Below, in pieces: positions 11,017-23,369 of a stretch of 64,000 nt of DNA. The first letter of the stretch is position 1; each line of letters begins with the position of its first letter. The translations under genes and the position numbers were made by a program. A model generated the notes under the pieces. It was not told the origin of the DNA, ran no database searches, and saw only the letters and a list, made by a program, of their open reading frames with translations. This stretch comes from Leptasterias polaris (lineage: Eukaryota > Echinodermata > Asteroidea > Forcipulatida > Asteriidae). Where the stretch lies: positions 1,860,001 to 1,924,000 of the forward strand of contig JAZGTN010000150.1 in assembly GCA_037783415.1 (NCBI GenBank). The letters run 5' to 3'.

Positions 11017-12236
11017 TTACATTAAATTTGTCAAAGGAAATACCCCAAAGAAAGTTTTGAAAGTAAGGTACAGTTCCATCCTTTGAATTCGCGAAACAAA
11101 ATACTTTAACTAAATTAATTATTGAAAAACAAGGGAAAGACACTGTACACATTTTGTTACACTCTTTCTTTGTCTTTGTGTTTTTCCAACATTTTACTGA
11201 GGAGATTTATGCCTTTTTGGGGTAACAGTTGATAACTTGGAAATAAGTAATATTTTTACTTGCTGTTGTTGCAATACATTTCTTTCTGACATCATTTTAT
11301 ATGAAGTTGTAGCAATTACGCATATATAATTAGTTATTTTATTGTAAATTGCTTATTAATGAGGCTAATTTGCATACTGTTGTCTGAAACAATGTAAATC
11401 TTATTTTTGAACAAAGGCCTATATGCAAACTTGATTCCTACAAAATATCACCCTTCTCGGTCATTCCGATCAGAAGTTATAGTAGTTACTTATATTTAAT
11501 TAGCCGTTTTGGGTAAAAAATGCAAATTAATAGGGCTAATTTACATACCGCAGCCTTAAATTATTTAAATCTTTTTCAGGAATAAAGGTCTATACTTGAA
11601 CATCATATGTTTAAAGTTTCATACTTCTGTGTCATTGCATTAAGATTTTATACTACTTTTGCATATTAATTAGCTGTACTTAGTCTTTTTTGGGCCTTTT
11701 TTTGTTTTACCGTTGAAGAAATTGGAAGAAATCTCAATTTTTCTCAATTCACTGGGAGAAAACGGAAAACCTTAGCAACCCAATTTTGTTTTCCTGATTC
11801 TCTATGTGATCACCACTTCAGGAAACATAAAAAACAAATTGCCTTTACATAGTAATTCATAATGAATTTTTTAGTGTAAAACTGGAAAAAGTATGTTTTT
11901 GCCTTTTTGCCAAATAGTGGCTAAACGCGCTATGCAAATTGGGTATAGTTTTTTTGCGATAACTCGAGAACCCAATGTCGCTTTTGATTTTGTTTGCTGT
12001 TCTGTGTTCCTCATCATATGATGTATAGTTTAATGTTGCAGCTATATGTTTCAAAAATGGTGTGACCTGCCTACTGATAGTGCGTCATACAATTGATAGG
12101 TGTATTATCATGTATTCATGTTATTTATTTGTTAAGACCTTTGAAACCTTTCTTGTAAACTGATGAATGTCAGTAGGTATTCAGCTGAATGTTATTTTGA
12201 TGTGTAAATGTGTTTTAAATTTTGTTCATCTCAAAA

Positions 12237-12242
12237 AATAAA
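12237..12242 (+). promoter_or_regulatory. Poly(A) signal AATAAA of element D
   Basis: AATAAA lies in the same context as 30912-30917 of element C ('catctcaaaaaataaaatcatgaag' type). Retention in both diverged copies suggests it is the natural 3'-end signal of the transposase mRNA. Confidence 0.55.
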
Positions 12243-12934
12243 ATCATGAAGAAGTAACATCGAAAAACTCTGAATTCTTTGCGTTTAATTATCGACTATC
12301 TTTAAATGTTTTATTTTTACATGTTAGATCGCAAATACAATTACTTTTTTAAAGTGTCTTTAATTAACACCCACGTGTTTGTCTTAAATACTTTTTAGAT
12401 ACTAAACAGTACCGAGACACAAATATTTCTGATCTTGGAACTGAAAAAATATAGATATGTTTAATGGATACATGAAGCAAATTTGGTTCAATGTGACTAT
12501 TAGAACAACCTGCAGCTACAACAAATTGCAATTATTCTAATATATGACTTTCCAGATTCTAAACAACTTACTGATTTAATAACACTCCTATTCTAGACTA
12601 AAAACACTTTAAGTTGAACTGTTACTTTTTAAAATACACTAACTAGATACAGTCCCTCTTATTTGGAAAACTGTTACACTTGCTACAGTGTACACAGACA
12701 GTATAGCCCTATGTACTCTGTATGTACTGTGTGAGTTGTGCAAATTGACCTTTGTAAAACTCCAGCATACTGATGAGGTGTTATGTAACACTTGCTAGAA
12801 AAGTAAACATCCTTGTGGGATTAGGGTAATTTAAGACCTCTGTCTTGGAGAGTTTGTGGTCTGCTCTGATTGGTTTATGGCATTCTTTCAACTATAGGTG
12901 GCACTGAGTAAAAATTCTCTTCGTAAAACCTGTG

Positions 12935-13265
12935 GCCTCTGAAAATATCCAAGGAATAAAGTATTTTTTTGTAAGTGACACATAGACTGCCGGCCGTCCC
13001 TGTTTATTGTCTCGTTTCGTGACCACCTGAACGGGTGGGCTGAATTTTTAGATGTTTCTGGAGATAAAATTATGGAAAACAACATGTAACTTTTCACAAG
13101 CATGATTCTTGTTCATTAATTAACAGCATTGTTTTAAAAATCCTGATTTATAAACTCTAAAAATCTTTTGTCCTCGTACGTACGACGACCAATCAGATGC
13201 GAAGTTTGATGGTAATCGGCTATTGACCAATGACAATCGCCGTTTCACACGGGTTCAGAGGTGTA
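12935..13265 (+). other. Gene-free stretch upstream of the 13266 gene
   Basis: It lies between the right end of element D and the ATG at 13266. It probably holds the promoter and 5' leader of the next gene. Two CCAAT-type words occur (accaatcag at 13189, accaatgac at 13226). I see no TATA box and no ORF worth reporting. Confidence 0.4.
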
Positions 13266-16200
13266 ATGGCGGCTTCCAGTGAGGACGTTTCGTCTTCGAG
13301 TGATGAAAATTCACGCCCAAAAAAGTGTTCTATGTGCATTTTCCCGGCAAAAAACTCGAAAATTGTACCATTTTCGAAGAAGTCATGGAAAGCTTTCTTG
13401 AAATACGTTCCGCAATGGAAGTCTTTGGACGGCGAGCAAGCAGAAATTGCGAAAAGCTTTATCGGTAAACATCCCGAATGTGCCGATCGCGACATGGCCG
13501 ATTTCGACAGTGTTGATACGGCGGTACCAATTCCAATGCCATGGAATGGAGGGTTTCACCAAGTTTGCTACAGCCGGTTTACCGACTCACAACGTGTTCA
13601 ACGAGTGATTAAAAACATGCAGAAGAAATCAGGTAGGTTTTATCATTTGGAACTTAGGCCTAACTTAAAGGTTTTTTTAAATTTTCTTTTTGTCGAAATT
13701 TTAAAATTCTTTTTTTCCCCTGAAAAGGCTGAAGTGGTAAAAAATCGCAATGAAAAAAACGTTAGGTCTATTCGTATAAACAATCCTCTTACCTTCGTGC
13801 GAAACGTGCTTCCAGAGCTACGGCTACGGTCAGCGAGTTACTTTCATTTGGGAAGAATAATTTAATGGCCTGTGATCTTTGTACAAATGATGGGATGAAG
13901 TGAAATTTGAACATTCTAATTTCTAGTTGTCCGACGCCTACGGTAGGCTTTCGTTAGTCTGTACATGTTTCGTACAATGGTAATTTATTATACCCCACTA
14001 CACAACCAATAAGAAATTCTCACATTTATTTTCAAGTTATTTAGGCCTACATGCCAAATAGGTTACTAATTAAGGAACATTAACGGTGCTTTTCATTGCA
14101 ATTGTTACACAATTGGAATGGAAATCAGCAAAAATGGGCTCACCACCCGCAGGGAAACTCCTGGCCAATTTTTTTTTTTAAGTTTTGTACATCGTTGATC
14201 GGTGCTTTTCATTGGGATCTTTACACGATTGCAAAATGGGCTCACCGCCCGTAGCGAAAGGCTTCTTGGTATTGCCGCCGTGCACTGGGATTCTGGTTTA
14301 TGCCGCTTCGCCGGTGTACTTTGGTACTCGAAAGAAAAAAATGGAAATTGTGGTTTTAAATGCTTCGCCGCTAGGGGGCCCTCTGGCCAATTTTTTAAAA
14401 AATTGCATGGATTTGATATCACTGTCACTGTGCATGTTATTTTTTAAATTCATGGAAATTGTGGTTTTAAATGCTTCGCCGCTAGGGGGCCCTCTGGCCA
14501 ATTTTTTAAAAAATTGCATGGATTTGATATCACTGTCACTGTGCATGTGATTTTTTAAATTCATGGAAATTGTGGTTTTTAGATGGTTTGTCGCTACAGC
14601 CCCACCTGGCTATATTTTTATTTATTTATTTGTTTGATTTTGTGAAATGAAAAATTTGGTAACATGCGGCAGTTGCACGAATGTATAATATCACCGTCAT
14701 TGTGCACATGATTTATATTTAAATTAATTAAATCTGTTGTTTTAAATACATGTACTTCGCATTTTGTGATATCAATTATGGGGACTTGGAAATTTGTGAC
14801 GTCATCACGCGCGCACTGGGTACACTAATATACTGGTCAGTTTCATAGTGGATTTCTGCCGTATGCGAAGTGGCGCATCGTGAGAAATGCGCTGTAAAAC
14901 ATCACAGCATTGTTCAATTCCAACTTTTTAAATAGGTACTGAAAATAAAGAATACTTTCTGAAGTTTTTTTTTAAAACGATTTTTTTAAATATTTAAATT
15001 GGAACACAGCAAGATGTTTGTTTGACGATGAGATCTCTGGTCCAAAAAGGGTAGTTTGTGTTGCGAAACAGACTTGTGAATCCAGTAAACAGTTTGGGGA
15101 CTTTGTTGTCTGTGTTTGTGCAAAATTTTTAGTGTAAAACACATGACCCTTGTTTGTTTGTTTTAACACGCAAAAATGATTATCAGTTCCTCACAAATGA
15201 TCTATCAGTTCGGAGACACATCTTGGCTACCACTTGGTCAATGCTGTTTTGGAATTTACAGAAAATAATCTGTAATGTGAGATGATATTTTCAATCAAAA
15301 CCGAACTTTGAACAAATTTTCCAAGTCCCTATCAATTATGATTCATTGTAAATTAACAATCGGCAATTGCGTGATTGTGCACGTCACGTGTTTAATGTTT
15401 ATTTAGATTCATGGAAATTGTGGGTTATTTTATTTTCTGAAAATGCTTCATAGCCCAAATCAAACTAGTCCTAATAGTCAAACCATTCAGCTAAATGTCT
15501 TCTTTCTATTTTATTTTGCAGCAACAACGCCTGAAGAGCACAGCCATGAGGAAGTGGAAGCTGACTGTCCAAAAGCAGCTAAGAGACGGTCTCTACGTTC
15601 CAGTTTTAGTCATCATGCAACGCAGTCTAGGACACGGCACGTGTTACCTGATTTATGTATTCTCTGCCAGAAAACTAAGACCATCATATGCCGATCCACA
15701 CTGAAGAGAAGACGAGAACAACTCACGAGATGCTCTACCATAGAGGCAACCAACCTACAGAAGGCAGCACAAGACAACAATAATGAAGCCCTGCTCTTGC
15801 AAATTAAAGACCAAGACTGTGTTGCTATTGAGGTGAAGTATCATAACTCCTGTTATCGTGATTACACCAGGTACCTCACCAGGCCACCTATTACAGAGAA
15901 GACCGATGCTTCATATTCAGAAGCTTTTGAGGTTTTTTGTGAGACTGTGAAGTCCCGCTTGGTTGAGAACAAGGAAATAATCCGATTGAAAAGATTGACT
16001 GAAATGTTCATCAAGCAGGTAAAAGCCACTTATGGAACTGATCTAAGCTCTTATAAAACTGGTAATTTAAAGAGCCGGTTAGCAAAGAAATTTCCACAAC
16101 TTTGTTTCATCACCCCGCACATGAGATCACAAGCTGACATCGTATATGTCAATGATATTTCCACAGCTGTACTTGTTGAAGAAAAAAAGGTACTGCAGGA

Positions 16201-19200
16201 AGCAGTTCTAAGCACATCACATAGTGTACAAGATTCAACAGAGGATGAGATGAACAATGAGCCAGTGGCAGTTAAGAAGATTTCCACTGATAACATAGGC
16301 CTACGGAATTCATATGTGACTGCGCTAGAACTAAGAAATGAAATAAATGGTGTTAAGCCATCTGCACATTGGCCTCCTACAGCAGAACATTTGAATCTGA
16401 AAGCAGCAGAGGCAGTTGTGCCATGGAAACTGTACAACTTCTTAGCCTGGACAATTGGCGCTTCAGAAGAGCCAGATGTAGAGAAGTTTGTGAAGGTTGA
16501 GAAAGGCACGACACACAGGAAGCTGCTTTCCATCTCTCAGGACATCATTTCGCTGTCCTCAAAAGGACGAAAGCTGATGCCAAAGCATATGTCACTGGCT
16601 ATGGCTATTCGACATCTCTCAGGTTCAGCGCAGCTTATAGGGCTTCTTAACGGTTTTGGGCATTCTGTATCAGAATCTGTTGTCTTGAATCATGACACAG
16701 CACTAGCTAAGCAAGAGCTGATGCGGGGCGAGGATGCACTGCCGTCTACAATACAGACAGGACAGCCAACTACGATCGTGTGGGACAATAACGACTTTGG
16801 TGAAGAGACGGCTTCAGGTCATGGAACAACACATAACACCAATGGCATTGTCATCCAAGAGAAGATCAATAACCAGAGTTCTGTCACCACAACAGTCAAA
16901 AGGTCCAGAAAGAGGTCCATGCAACCACCTGTAGCTAATCTTGCCATATATTATGGTGGAAAGAAAGAGGGTCCAACACCATTTGGTTCAGGAATCGCTG
17001 TGGAACAATCCACTTACTTGCCTCTACTGAAATACCCAAAGAAGCTTGACCTGGCCTATCATGTGACAAAGTTCAATCTTGAGGGTACTCTCCCATCTTG
17101 GACTGGCTTCAATCACCTGCTGTCAGAAGTTGAAGTGCCACCAAAATCGGAGATCGGCTACCTCCCAGTCATTGATGGAAGTCCAACCGAAATGAATACA
17201 GTGCTGACGATACTGCAAAGAAGTGTGCAAATTGCAGATAAGCTGAACCTGGAAACAGTTGTCCTTGTATTTGACCAGGCAATTTATTATAAAGCACAAA
17301 TCATCAGATGGAGGAATGCTCAGTTTATGAAAAGACTGGTCATCCGTCTTGGGGCATTCCATACAGCCATGTCTTTCTTGGGATGTATTGGCAAACGCTT
17401 TAGAGACGCAGGGCTACAAGACATCCTTATCGAGTCGGAGGTAGTGGCAGCAGGATCAGTGAATGGTGTACTAACTGGGAAACACTACAACAGGGCAGTT
17501 AGGTCACACAAGCTTATGTCAGATGCCCTTCACCAATTGCGCCTTGATGCATTTATGCAGTCTGTGACAGAAGAGAAAGAAGAGACAGTAAAGAAGCTGA
17601 TGACAGATTTACAGGAGACATTTCCTAATCCTGAATATAACAACCTACTTAACAGTGATAGATATGCGGAGTTCGAGGAATCTTTCCATCACTTCCTAGA
17701 GGCCAACAAGAACAGACCAACTTTCCAATTCTGGAACTCGTACCTGGACATGGTTGAGGTGTTACTACTGTTCCTGAGAGGAACACGTGAGGGCAACTGG
17801 GATCTCCATTTGGCAAGTGTCAGACACATGGTACCATGGATATTTGCCTATGACCACATAAACTACAGCCGTTATCTCCCAGTGTACTGGTTGGAAATGA
17901 GAGAATTGCCAAACACTCATCCAGCGGTTCATCAGCAATGTATGGACGGTCAGTTCACAGTACAGAGAAGTGAGAATGCCTTTGCCCGGGTTGCATGTGA
18001 TCAAACCATAGAGCAGACAGCCAACCGTGATTCAAAAACTAAGGGGGGAATGACTGGCTTTACCACAAGCAAGGGAACTGTCAACAGGTGGATATGGTCA
18101 CACCATGCAAGGGGGCTAATTACAAGACAGTGTGAAAACATGGCTGGTAAAGAAGAAAGAGGGGCAGCAAGAACAGATCTTCTTCAAAGTAGAATGAAAA
18201 AGGACAAAGCGGATGTACACAAAATTGTGGAAGCCGTAACTAGCATGGTCAACCCTTTTGGATATGAAGAAATGGATCTAGTAAATATCACATCTGGCAC
18301 AGTAGCAACAGAAGAGGTTGCTTATGATTTGCAATCTGCCTATGAGAGAGGAGAGGCTGAGTTCATGTCTTTGTGCAAAAAAAGACTACAAACAGGGGAA
18401 GTTGACCTACTGGCAAGTATGACGAAATTAAAGCTAAAGACTTTCACATATTTGTCTAAGTCTGTGAAGAGTAAAGTTCGTGGAAAGGAAGTAACATTGA
18501 AAGCTGACCGGAATCTCCTAGCAAGACTGGTAGTAATTGGACGGTTCCGAAAACTGGACTTAAAGGAACTTCTTGGATACTCTTTAGGACCAATACCGCT
18601 AGCTTTGTGCACCTCACAAGGTTGCCTTGTGAAAACCAACAAAGCAAAGATGCTGCACAGTCTAGAAAGCCAACCAGAGAAACCCATCGTAGAGATCCCA
18701 GGAGGTGGTGTATATGTAATAGATGCAATGGCAACTATTCAGAAGCTTGATGTGAAGAAACTTCCTGGGCAAAGAACTTTCTGTGATCTTGCCCATGTGC
18801 TGCTAAAGAAGATTGTGAACCGCGCGAAAGGTAACGGATCCAGTACAATTCATTTTGTGGCAGACACTTACATAGACCAGTCCATAAAAAATGCAGAAAG
18901 GGCTAAAAGAGCATCTAGTGGTTCACAGGTGATGCGTGTGTATGGGCAAGCAGTTCCCAAGCAGTGGAAAAAGTTCTTGTCATGTGGGGCAAACAAGGAA
19001 GCACTACTCCAGTACCTGTTTGACACATGGAAGACAGTGAAGTTATCAGATCTCCGAGGAGTAACAGTTTACTTTGCCTATGGAAGCAAGTGTCACGCCT
19101 TTTCGGCTCCGTCCGGTAGTTCTCCAGAACAGATTGTTGAAGTGCAGGAAATTGCGGAATTGAATTCAACACAGGAAGAGGCTGACACCAGGATGTACCT

Positions 19201-20658
19201 GCATGCTTCATACGCTGCCCAGACATGTACAGATGTCATCATTATAAGTCCCGACACCGATGTACTTGTCATTGGGGTATGTCTGCAACCATTTATTGAT
19301 GCCCATCTCTACTTCCACACTGGGAAAGGTGCTGATCTTCGGACCCTTGACGTCAAAGCTATCCATGAAAGCGTTGGAGATGAAATCAGCAAAGCTTTGA
19401 TTGGACTCCATTGCTTCACGGGATGTGATAGTGTCAGCGCCTTTTACGGAAGAGGAAAGAAGAAGGCCTTTGATCTGCTTCTGAAAGACAAGACCCTATG
19501 TTCTGCATTCCAAGATCTTGGAGAGCGGTTTGACATCCAACCTGACTTGGTTGAGCAACTGGAGAAGTTTGTGTGCAAACTTTATGGACAGAAAGATGTC
19601 GAAGAAGTTAATATTGCCCGATATGACATGTTCCGGTTAGCAAGAAAGGCTGAGATTGCCATGCCACCCAACAAAGATGCACTGAGACAACACATCAAGA
19701 GAGCAAATTACCAAGCAGGTGTGTACTTTTTTTCTGTTTTTAATTGTGAAAAGGTGTGTTTACATGTACATTGTTTGGATATGTGTTTAAATGCTAAAAT
19801 GAACATGTTAAAAACAAACAAAAGCAGTTTTATACACAAATCCAATTTCAAGCTTTCCTATACCTGAATAGGCCGCCATGGCTGGGGTGGTGCCTATTTG
19901 GTGCGAATTTCAAATTGAATTTAATTTCACATGCTCAAATTTAAATCCTGATTAAAATACAATATTGACTTACAAAGCTTAACGTACACATAATTTGGTA
20001 CTAGAAGCACATTTTAGGTATGCCCCTCAGCTATGGCTGCCAAAATACAAACCATGAATTGGCTGATCGGATTCGACTATTCCCGATCAAATAAAAAGCA
20101 GGATATGACAATCTTTTTTATTCTTGCAGACTACAATCAACATCTGGAACTTGGAGTTCATGAATAGTTAATTTTGCTTGAAACTAAAACAATCAAACAA
20201 GAGCATGATTGTGAAAATTATACACAGTGGTTTTTGATTTATCTTTATTCACATGTTGTAATGTTATTTCCCTATTACAAATATAATTTATTCAAAACTG
20301 TTCTTGTTGGTTATATTTTTCAGGTATATACAAGCGAAGCCTGCAGGCAACTCCTGATGTTCCTCCTCCCCAAGACCATGGCTGGAAAATTGACGGCAAC
20401 GATCTTGTCATTGACTGGATGACGCTTCCCCCTGCTCCAGATAGTGTTATGGAACTTGCTCACTGTACAGGTAGTTGTAAGAAAAGTACTTGCAGCGATG
20501 TCCGTAAATGTACTTGCCTGGAGAACAATGTACCCTGCACAGATTTGTGTAGCTGTGCTAGAAAGAACTGTAGCAATATTGCAGGTCAAGCCAACTTAGA
20601 AGAGGAACTGGACGGAGATGACGAAGCAGAGGATTCTGAAGCTGAAGAGAACTATTGA
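13266..20658 (+). CDS. Large transposon-like protein with CxxC/HxxCY zinc modules and FEN1/PIN-like acidic motifs
   Basis: Three exons: 13266-13632, 15522-19718 and 20324-20658, all joined in phase 1, about 1,630 codons without a stop. ATG 13266 is chosen for its ATGG context; an in-frame ATG at 13230 would add 12 residues. Two related zinc modules occur: KKCSMC...GGFHQVCYSRFT in exon 1 and DLCILC...YHNSCYRDYT early in exon 2. The middle has WDNNDFGEET (about 16780) and VFDQAIYYKA (about 17270). Near the end, EADTR (19174), SPDTDVLV (19247) and GCDSVSAFYGRGKKKA (19421) are spaced like the EAEA, DxD and GxD..GxGxKxA motifs of FEN1/PIN-like nucleases; the assignment is inference. The last exon has a GW...PPAP block, a Cys-rich region (C..CKKSTC...CTC..CTDLCSC..C) and an acidic tail. 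Such proteins recur in many copies in cnidarian, mollusc and echinoderm genomes. I did not find terminal repeats around this copy. An alternative acceptor at 20130 would give a short ending. Confidence 0.8.
14341..14590 (+). repeat. 111-bp tandem duplication in intron 1
   Basis: A unit beginning 'atggaaattgtggttttaaa' starts at 14341 and 14452 and a partial third copy at 14563. It contains 'gccgctagggggccctctgg', a CTCF-like word. A further fragment lies at 15411. The rest of the 1.9-kb intron (13633-15521) is non-coding. Confidence 0.85.
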
Positions 20659-20671
20659 ACTTTAAGTAACT

Positions 20672-20779
20672 AAACTTTATCCCACTTCGAGAATGGACGT
20701 GACGTCATAGCGCGAGTTTCAACCCTGCCTAACATAATACAGTTACGTCAAGTCCATTCTCAAAGTGGGATATAGTTTA
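20672..20779. repeat. Hairpin just downstream of the stop codon
   Basis: Arms of about 34 bases (20672-20705 and 20745-20779; 'atcccacttcgagaatggac' against 'gtccattctcaaagtgggat') pair with few mismatches around a 39-base loop. It starts 14 bases after the stop at 20658. It is a small fold-back element or the end structure of the gene's own transposon. Confidence 0.7.
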
Positions 20780-20783
20780 CGGG

Positions 20784-21010
20784 CCAGTGCCAATACATTA
20801 CGATACCGCTATTGAGCAAGCCGAAGTATTTCGAAAGGGGCCATTTTGATTTTATCAAATTGTATTTCTTAGAAGATACATAGAATATATATGCAGTCGT
20901 GCATTATCGTCTTTTGCCCCGTAAACTGATACATTTCAGGATTTTGACTTTAAATCGCATTGAATCGTATCGGCTTGCTCGATAGCGGTATCATTATGTA
21001 TTGGCACTGG
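20784..21010. mobile_element. 227-bp MITE with ~42-bp inverted ends
   Basis: The left end is CCAGTGCCAATACATTACGA, continuing to the 'gctattgagcaagccga' block. The right end is its inverse with a few substitutions, ending ...ATTGGCACTGG. No coding capacity. Confidence 0.85.
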
Positions 21011-21095
21011 TTCCTTACCAACTTTATTTTAATCTGGATACATCATTCTTTCATTATTTCAGGGAAAATGTAAATGACAAGTGGTAATGTTTTTT

Positions 21096-21427
21096 GGGAA
21101 TTTGTCAAAATGCGTACTTTTTAAAAATTTGTTAGCATAAGATGTAAGGAACATTTCCAGAAAGATTTGGGATGGGCACTCTTACAGTTTTTGAGTTATG
21201 ATAAAATTAAACAACAAACCATGTAAATACCATGTAAATACCATGTACAGCACATACTGTACATACACAGTGTACATGTTATTTATATGGTATTTACATG
21301 TTATTTAATGTTTAAATTATCGTAACTCAAAACTGTAAGGGTGCCCATCCCAAATCTTTCTGGAAATGCTCCTTACATCTTATGCTAACAAATTTTAGAA
21401 AAGTGCGCAATTTGACAAATACGCATT
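21096..21427. mobile_element. Fold-back element, arms of ~110-120 bp
   Basis: The segment 21096-21208 is repeated in inverse orientation at 21315-21427 ('gttagcataagatgtaagga', 'agatttgggatgggcac' and their reverse complements). The centre holds direct 'catgtaaatac' repeats and their inverses. No gene. Confidence 0.85.
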
Positions 21428-21912
21428 TTTGCAAATCAAGGTCAAAGGTTATAATTTCACATAATTTGTTTGTGGTACGAGATACAATTTTGATGTTATA
21501 TTTTAAAATGAAGCAAAGTTTATCTCTGTAGGCCCATTACTTTTAGAGATATAATTGTCCAAACATAGCAGGTCATGCTAATTAGTCCAAAGTTCGTTGA
21601 CCCGTATCTCAAAAATTAATTGACCGAATTACATAACATTTCAGTTCTCGGTGTTTCTCAAGGAGTCCAATCAGCACAGCAAATTTCATTTCGATCCGTG
21701 ATGGTCAGGTCCAAAAGCTTAAAAATTTCACGCCCCGCCCCCCCCCCCTTTTAAAAACCTGGATCCGCCCCTGGTTCTCGCTAATGTGCAACATTTGGGC
21801 TTGTGAAAAAAAATTGGGTACTCAGGACACCTTTGGGCATCATTTCATAAAGATTTTATTCCCACCCGAAGAGGTGGTCACGAAACTTTTTTTCTGAAGC
21901 AGATAGAGTCCT
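21428..21912. other. Gene-free stretch before the 21913 exon
   Basis: Repeat-like text with a C-rich run at 21731-21749. The end (21840-21912) may hold coding sequence in a different frame from the next exon (reading FPPEEVVTKLFFLKQIES), suggesting a frameshifted upstream part. Confidence 0.35.
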
Positions 21913-22428
21913 ATGGCCCACAGTCTAACAGAGGTGAAGAGCAATGCAGAGGCATTTTCTCTTGATTTGCAATACTCTTCATCATCAACAATTTCAGGAA
22001 CACGATCACACCACTGTTTCATACCTGTAGCTAAAACAGAGCTAAAAATGCGACAGCTATCTGCAGATGAGCACTTCAGTGCCATTACTCTTGGTAACCT
22101 TAATAAGACATTAACTTGTGATAATGTATCAAATGATTACCAACCAGGTAAATACATTGCTTGTGTGTATGATAAAGACTGGTTCATTGGCCACATTGAT
22201 GAACGGTCAGATGAGAACAATGACGTTTATGTAAAATTCATTACCAAATCTGCACGAACTGGTTTTCTTTCATGGGGTGATCCCCATAATGAGTGTTATG
22301 TGCCTTTTCAGGACATAATCTGCTGTATTGATGCTCCAGAAATGCTTGGACGTGGAGGTCGACTGTATAAGCTTTTGTCTACAGACTATAACCATATCAA
22401 ATCTTTGCTCCCAAATTATATCAAGTGA
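21913..22428 (+). pseudogene. C-terminal part of a transposon-associated protein (YD-x-W-x-IG domain)
   Basis: This is an open frame of 171 codons. The recognisable segment is GTRSHHCFIPV (from about residue 48), then YIACVYDKDWFIGHIDERSDENNDVYVKF and WGDPHNECYVPFQDIICCIDAP. That order (GTR-x2-H, YD-x-W-x-IG, vKF, W-x4-x-c-x-vP) is familiar from multi-copy proteins of invertebrate transposons, usually as the C-terminus. No convincing start exists: the ATG is internal and the bases before it read on in another frame. It lies upstream, in the same orientation, of an N-terminal-type exon of probably the same family (22937), so it may be the tail of a neighbouring copy. Function unknown. Confidence 0.5.
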
Positions 22429-23369
22429 AGTACATGTACATGAACCAGAGGTGAAATGAGTTAAAGGTAAATTATTTGTTTATTCCACATTTCAGTTCAG
22501 AGAAGTATCAAAACTATGATGACCTACATTTGATGTATTAGGCAATGAGATAACTACATGCACCTAATGTATTTCAACTTAATCACTCATGTATGCAAGT
22601 CCAAAGAATTGATGGTGGACATAAGACAGGATTAAGATGTATCTCCTTGCTGGTGGTCTGGATCTTTTGCATTGTGCAAGTGCTTGGGTGCCAGGAATTT
22701 ACAGTCTACCTCCTTGAATACAATAATGTAAACAAGTACACCTATTATGCAAGTACAGGTCCATTAAATGCCCAATAAACTTAGATTTGGGGCATCAACT
22801 TGCAGTGGACAGACAGAAGGCCAAAGATAGCGTCCCAGGAACAAGCCCACCAGAAGTGATGCTCAAGTCCATTGTAAATAAGACATTTTAAGATAAACCC
22901 AAGATAGTTTGACATCTTGTCTTTATTTAATTTCAGGTCGTGTTTTTTTCTGTAGATCAAACAAGGGTTCTACCTGTGGTGGTGAAACTGCGAAACACGG
23001 TGAAAAACAAGCGCCATGACACAAAATCATCTGTGAAGACAAAGCATGAAACCTTGCGTGTTCATACTGGTTGGAAGCACCGAGACAAGGAGAAAGATAA
23101 ACAGACTGGTAGTGGTAGCAGCTGCAAGAGGGGGTGGTTCAATGACCCTAGATATACATAAAGATGCCACAGGACAGGCAGTTCTTGATCAGTTTTGTGA
23201 GCTGTACTTCCCAAATGGTGCAAACAAGGCAACTGACCCGTTTCTAAATGATTTGAAAAACATAGCAACCTTCGGCGCTGCAAATTTGAAAAGGGGATTA
23301 CTCTTATTGTTGACCAGGTATCGTAGTAGTCATTGTTTCAAAATAATAATTATTTAAACGTGTTCTCAA

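Larger units (their letters stand above)
1691..12073 (+). mobile_element. Element B: DNA transposon with 12-bp ends, inserted in the right arm of element A
   Basis: The left end TAGGCAGGTCAC (1691-1702) and right end GTGACCTGCCTA (12062-12073) are perfect reverse complements. CTGATAG flanks both sides (1684-1690 and 12074-12080). Counting the following T gives an 8-bp repeat CTGATAGT with one base less of terminus. Removing B and one copy of the repeat restores a perfect match to the left end of element A, so the boundaries are firm. It holds exons of its own gene (2180-2495, 10765-11016) on either side of a hAT element. The superfamily is not recognised. Long A/T-rich stretches at 1703-2170 and 11030-12060 hold no gene I can support. 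Confidence 0.85.
297..12102. mobile_element. Element A: non-autonomous transposon with ~275-bp inverted repeats, split by element B
   Basis: The left end reads CACCTATCAATTGTATGACG. The right end at 12083-12102 is its exact reverse complement. Identity extends a few bases further out (ATAATA), so the exact terminus and target duplication (possibly TA) are uncertain. The left arm, about 297-572, is nearly repeated in inverse orientation at about 1425-1690 plus 12081-12102, because element B sits inside the right arm. Without B the element is about 1.4 kb. Its arms and parts of its interior (600-830) match the element at 44128-44935 in inverse orientation, so it belongs to a dispersed family. 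The open frames in the arms are mirror images of each other and are not judged to be genes. Confidence 0.82.
1..12934 (+). mobile_element. Element D: 3' part of a second copy of the element-C transposon family, left end outside window
   Basis: Bases 1-296 resemble 30066-30620, and 12103-12934 resemble 30790-31636, the 3' untranslated part of element C. Shared words include 'gccaaagatctgttt', 'cgcagctgatggtt', 'cctttcttgtaaactgat' and a conserved AATAAA at 12237. The right end is GTAAAACCTGTG (12923-12934), identical to the right end of C. The bases after it start with GCCT, a candidate 4-bp target duplication whose partner lies off the window. The copy is interrupted between 297 and 12102 by a stack of younger elements. 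No coding part of D is visible here. Orientation is taken from the homology with C. Confidence 0.8.

Noticed and set aside
14185..14564. ORFs of 80-120 codons on both strands in intron 1
   Set aside because: They follow the 111-bp tandem duplication and contain repeated peptide text; no gene support.
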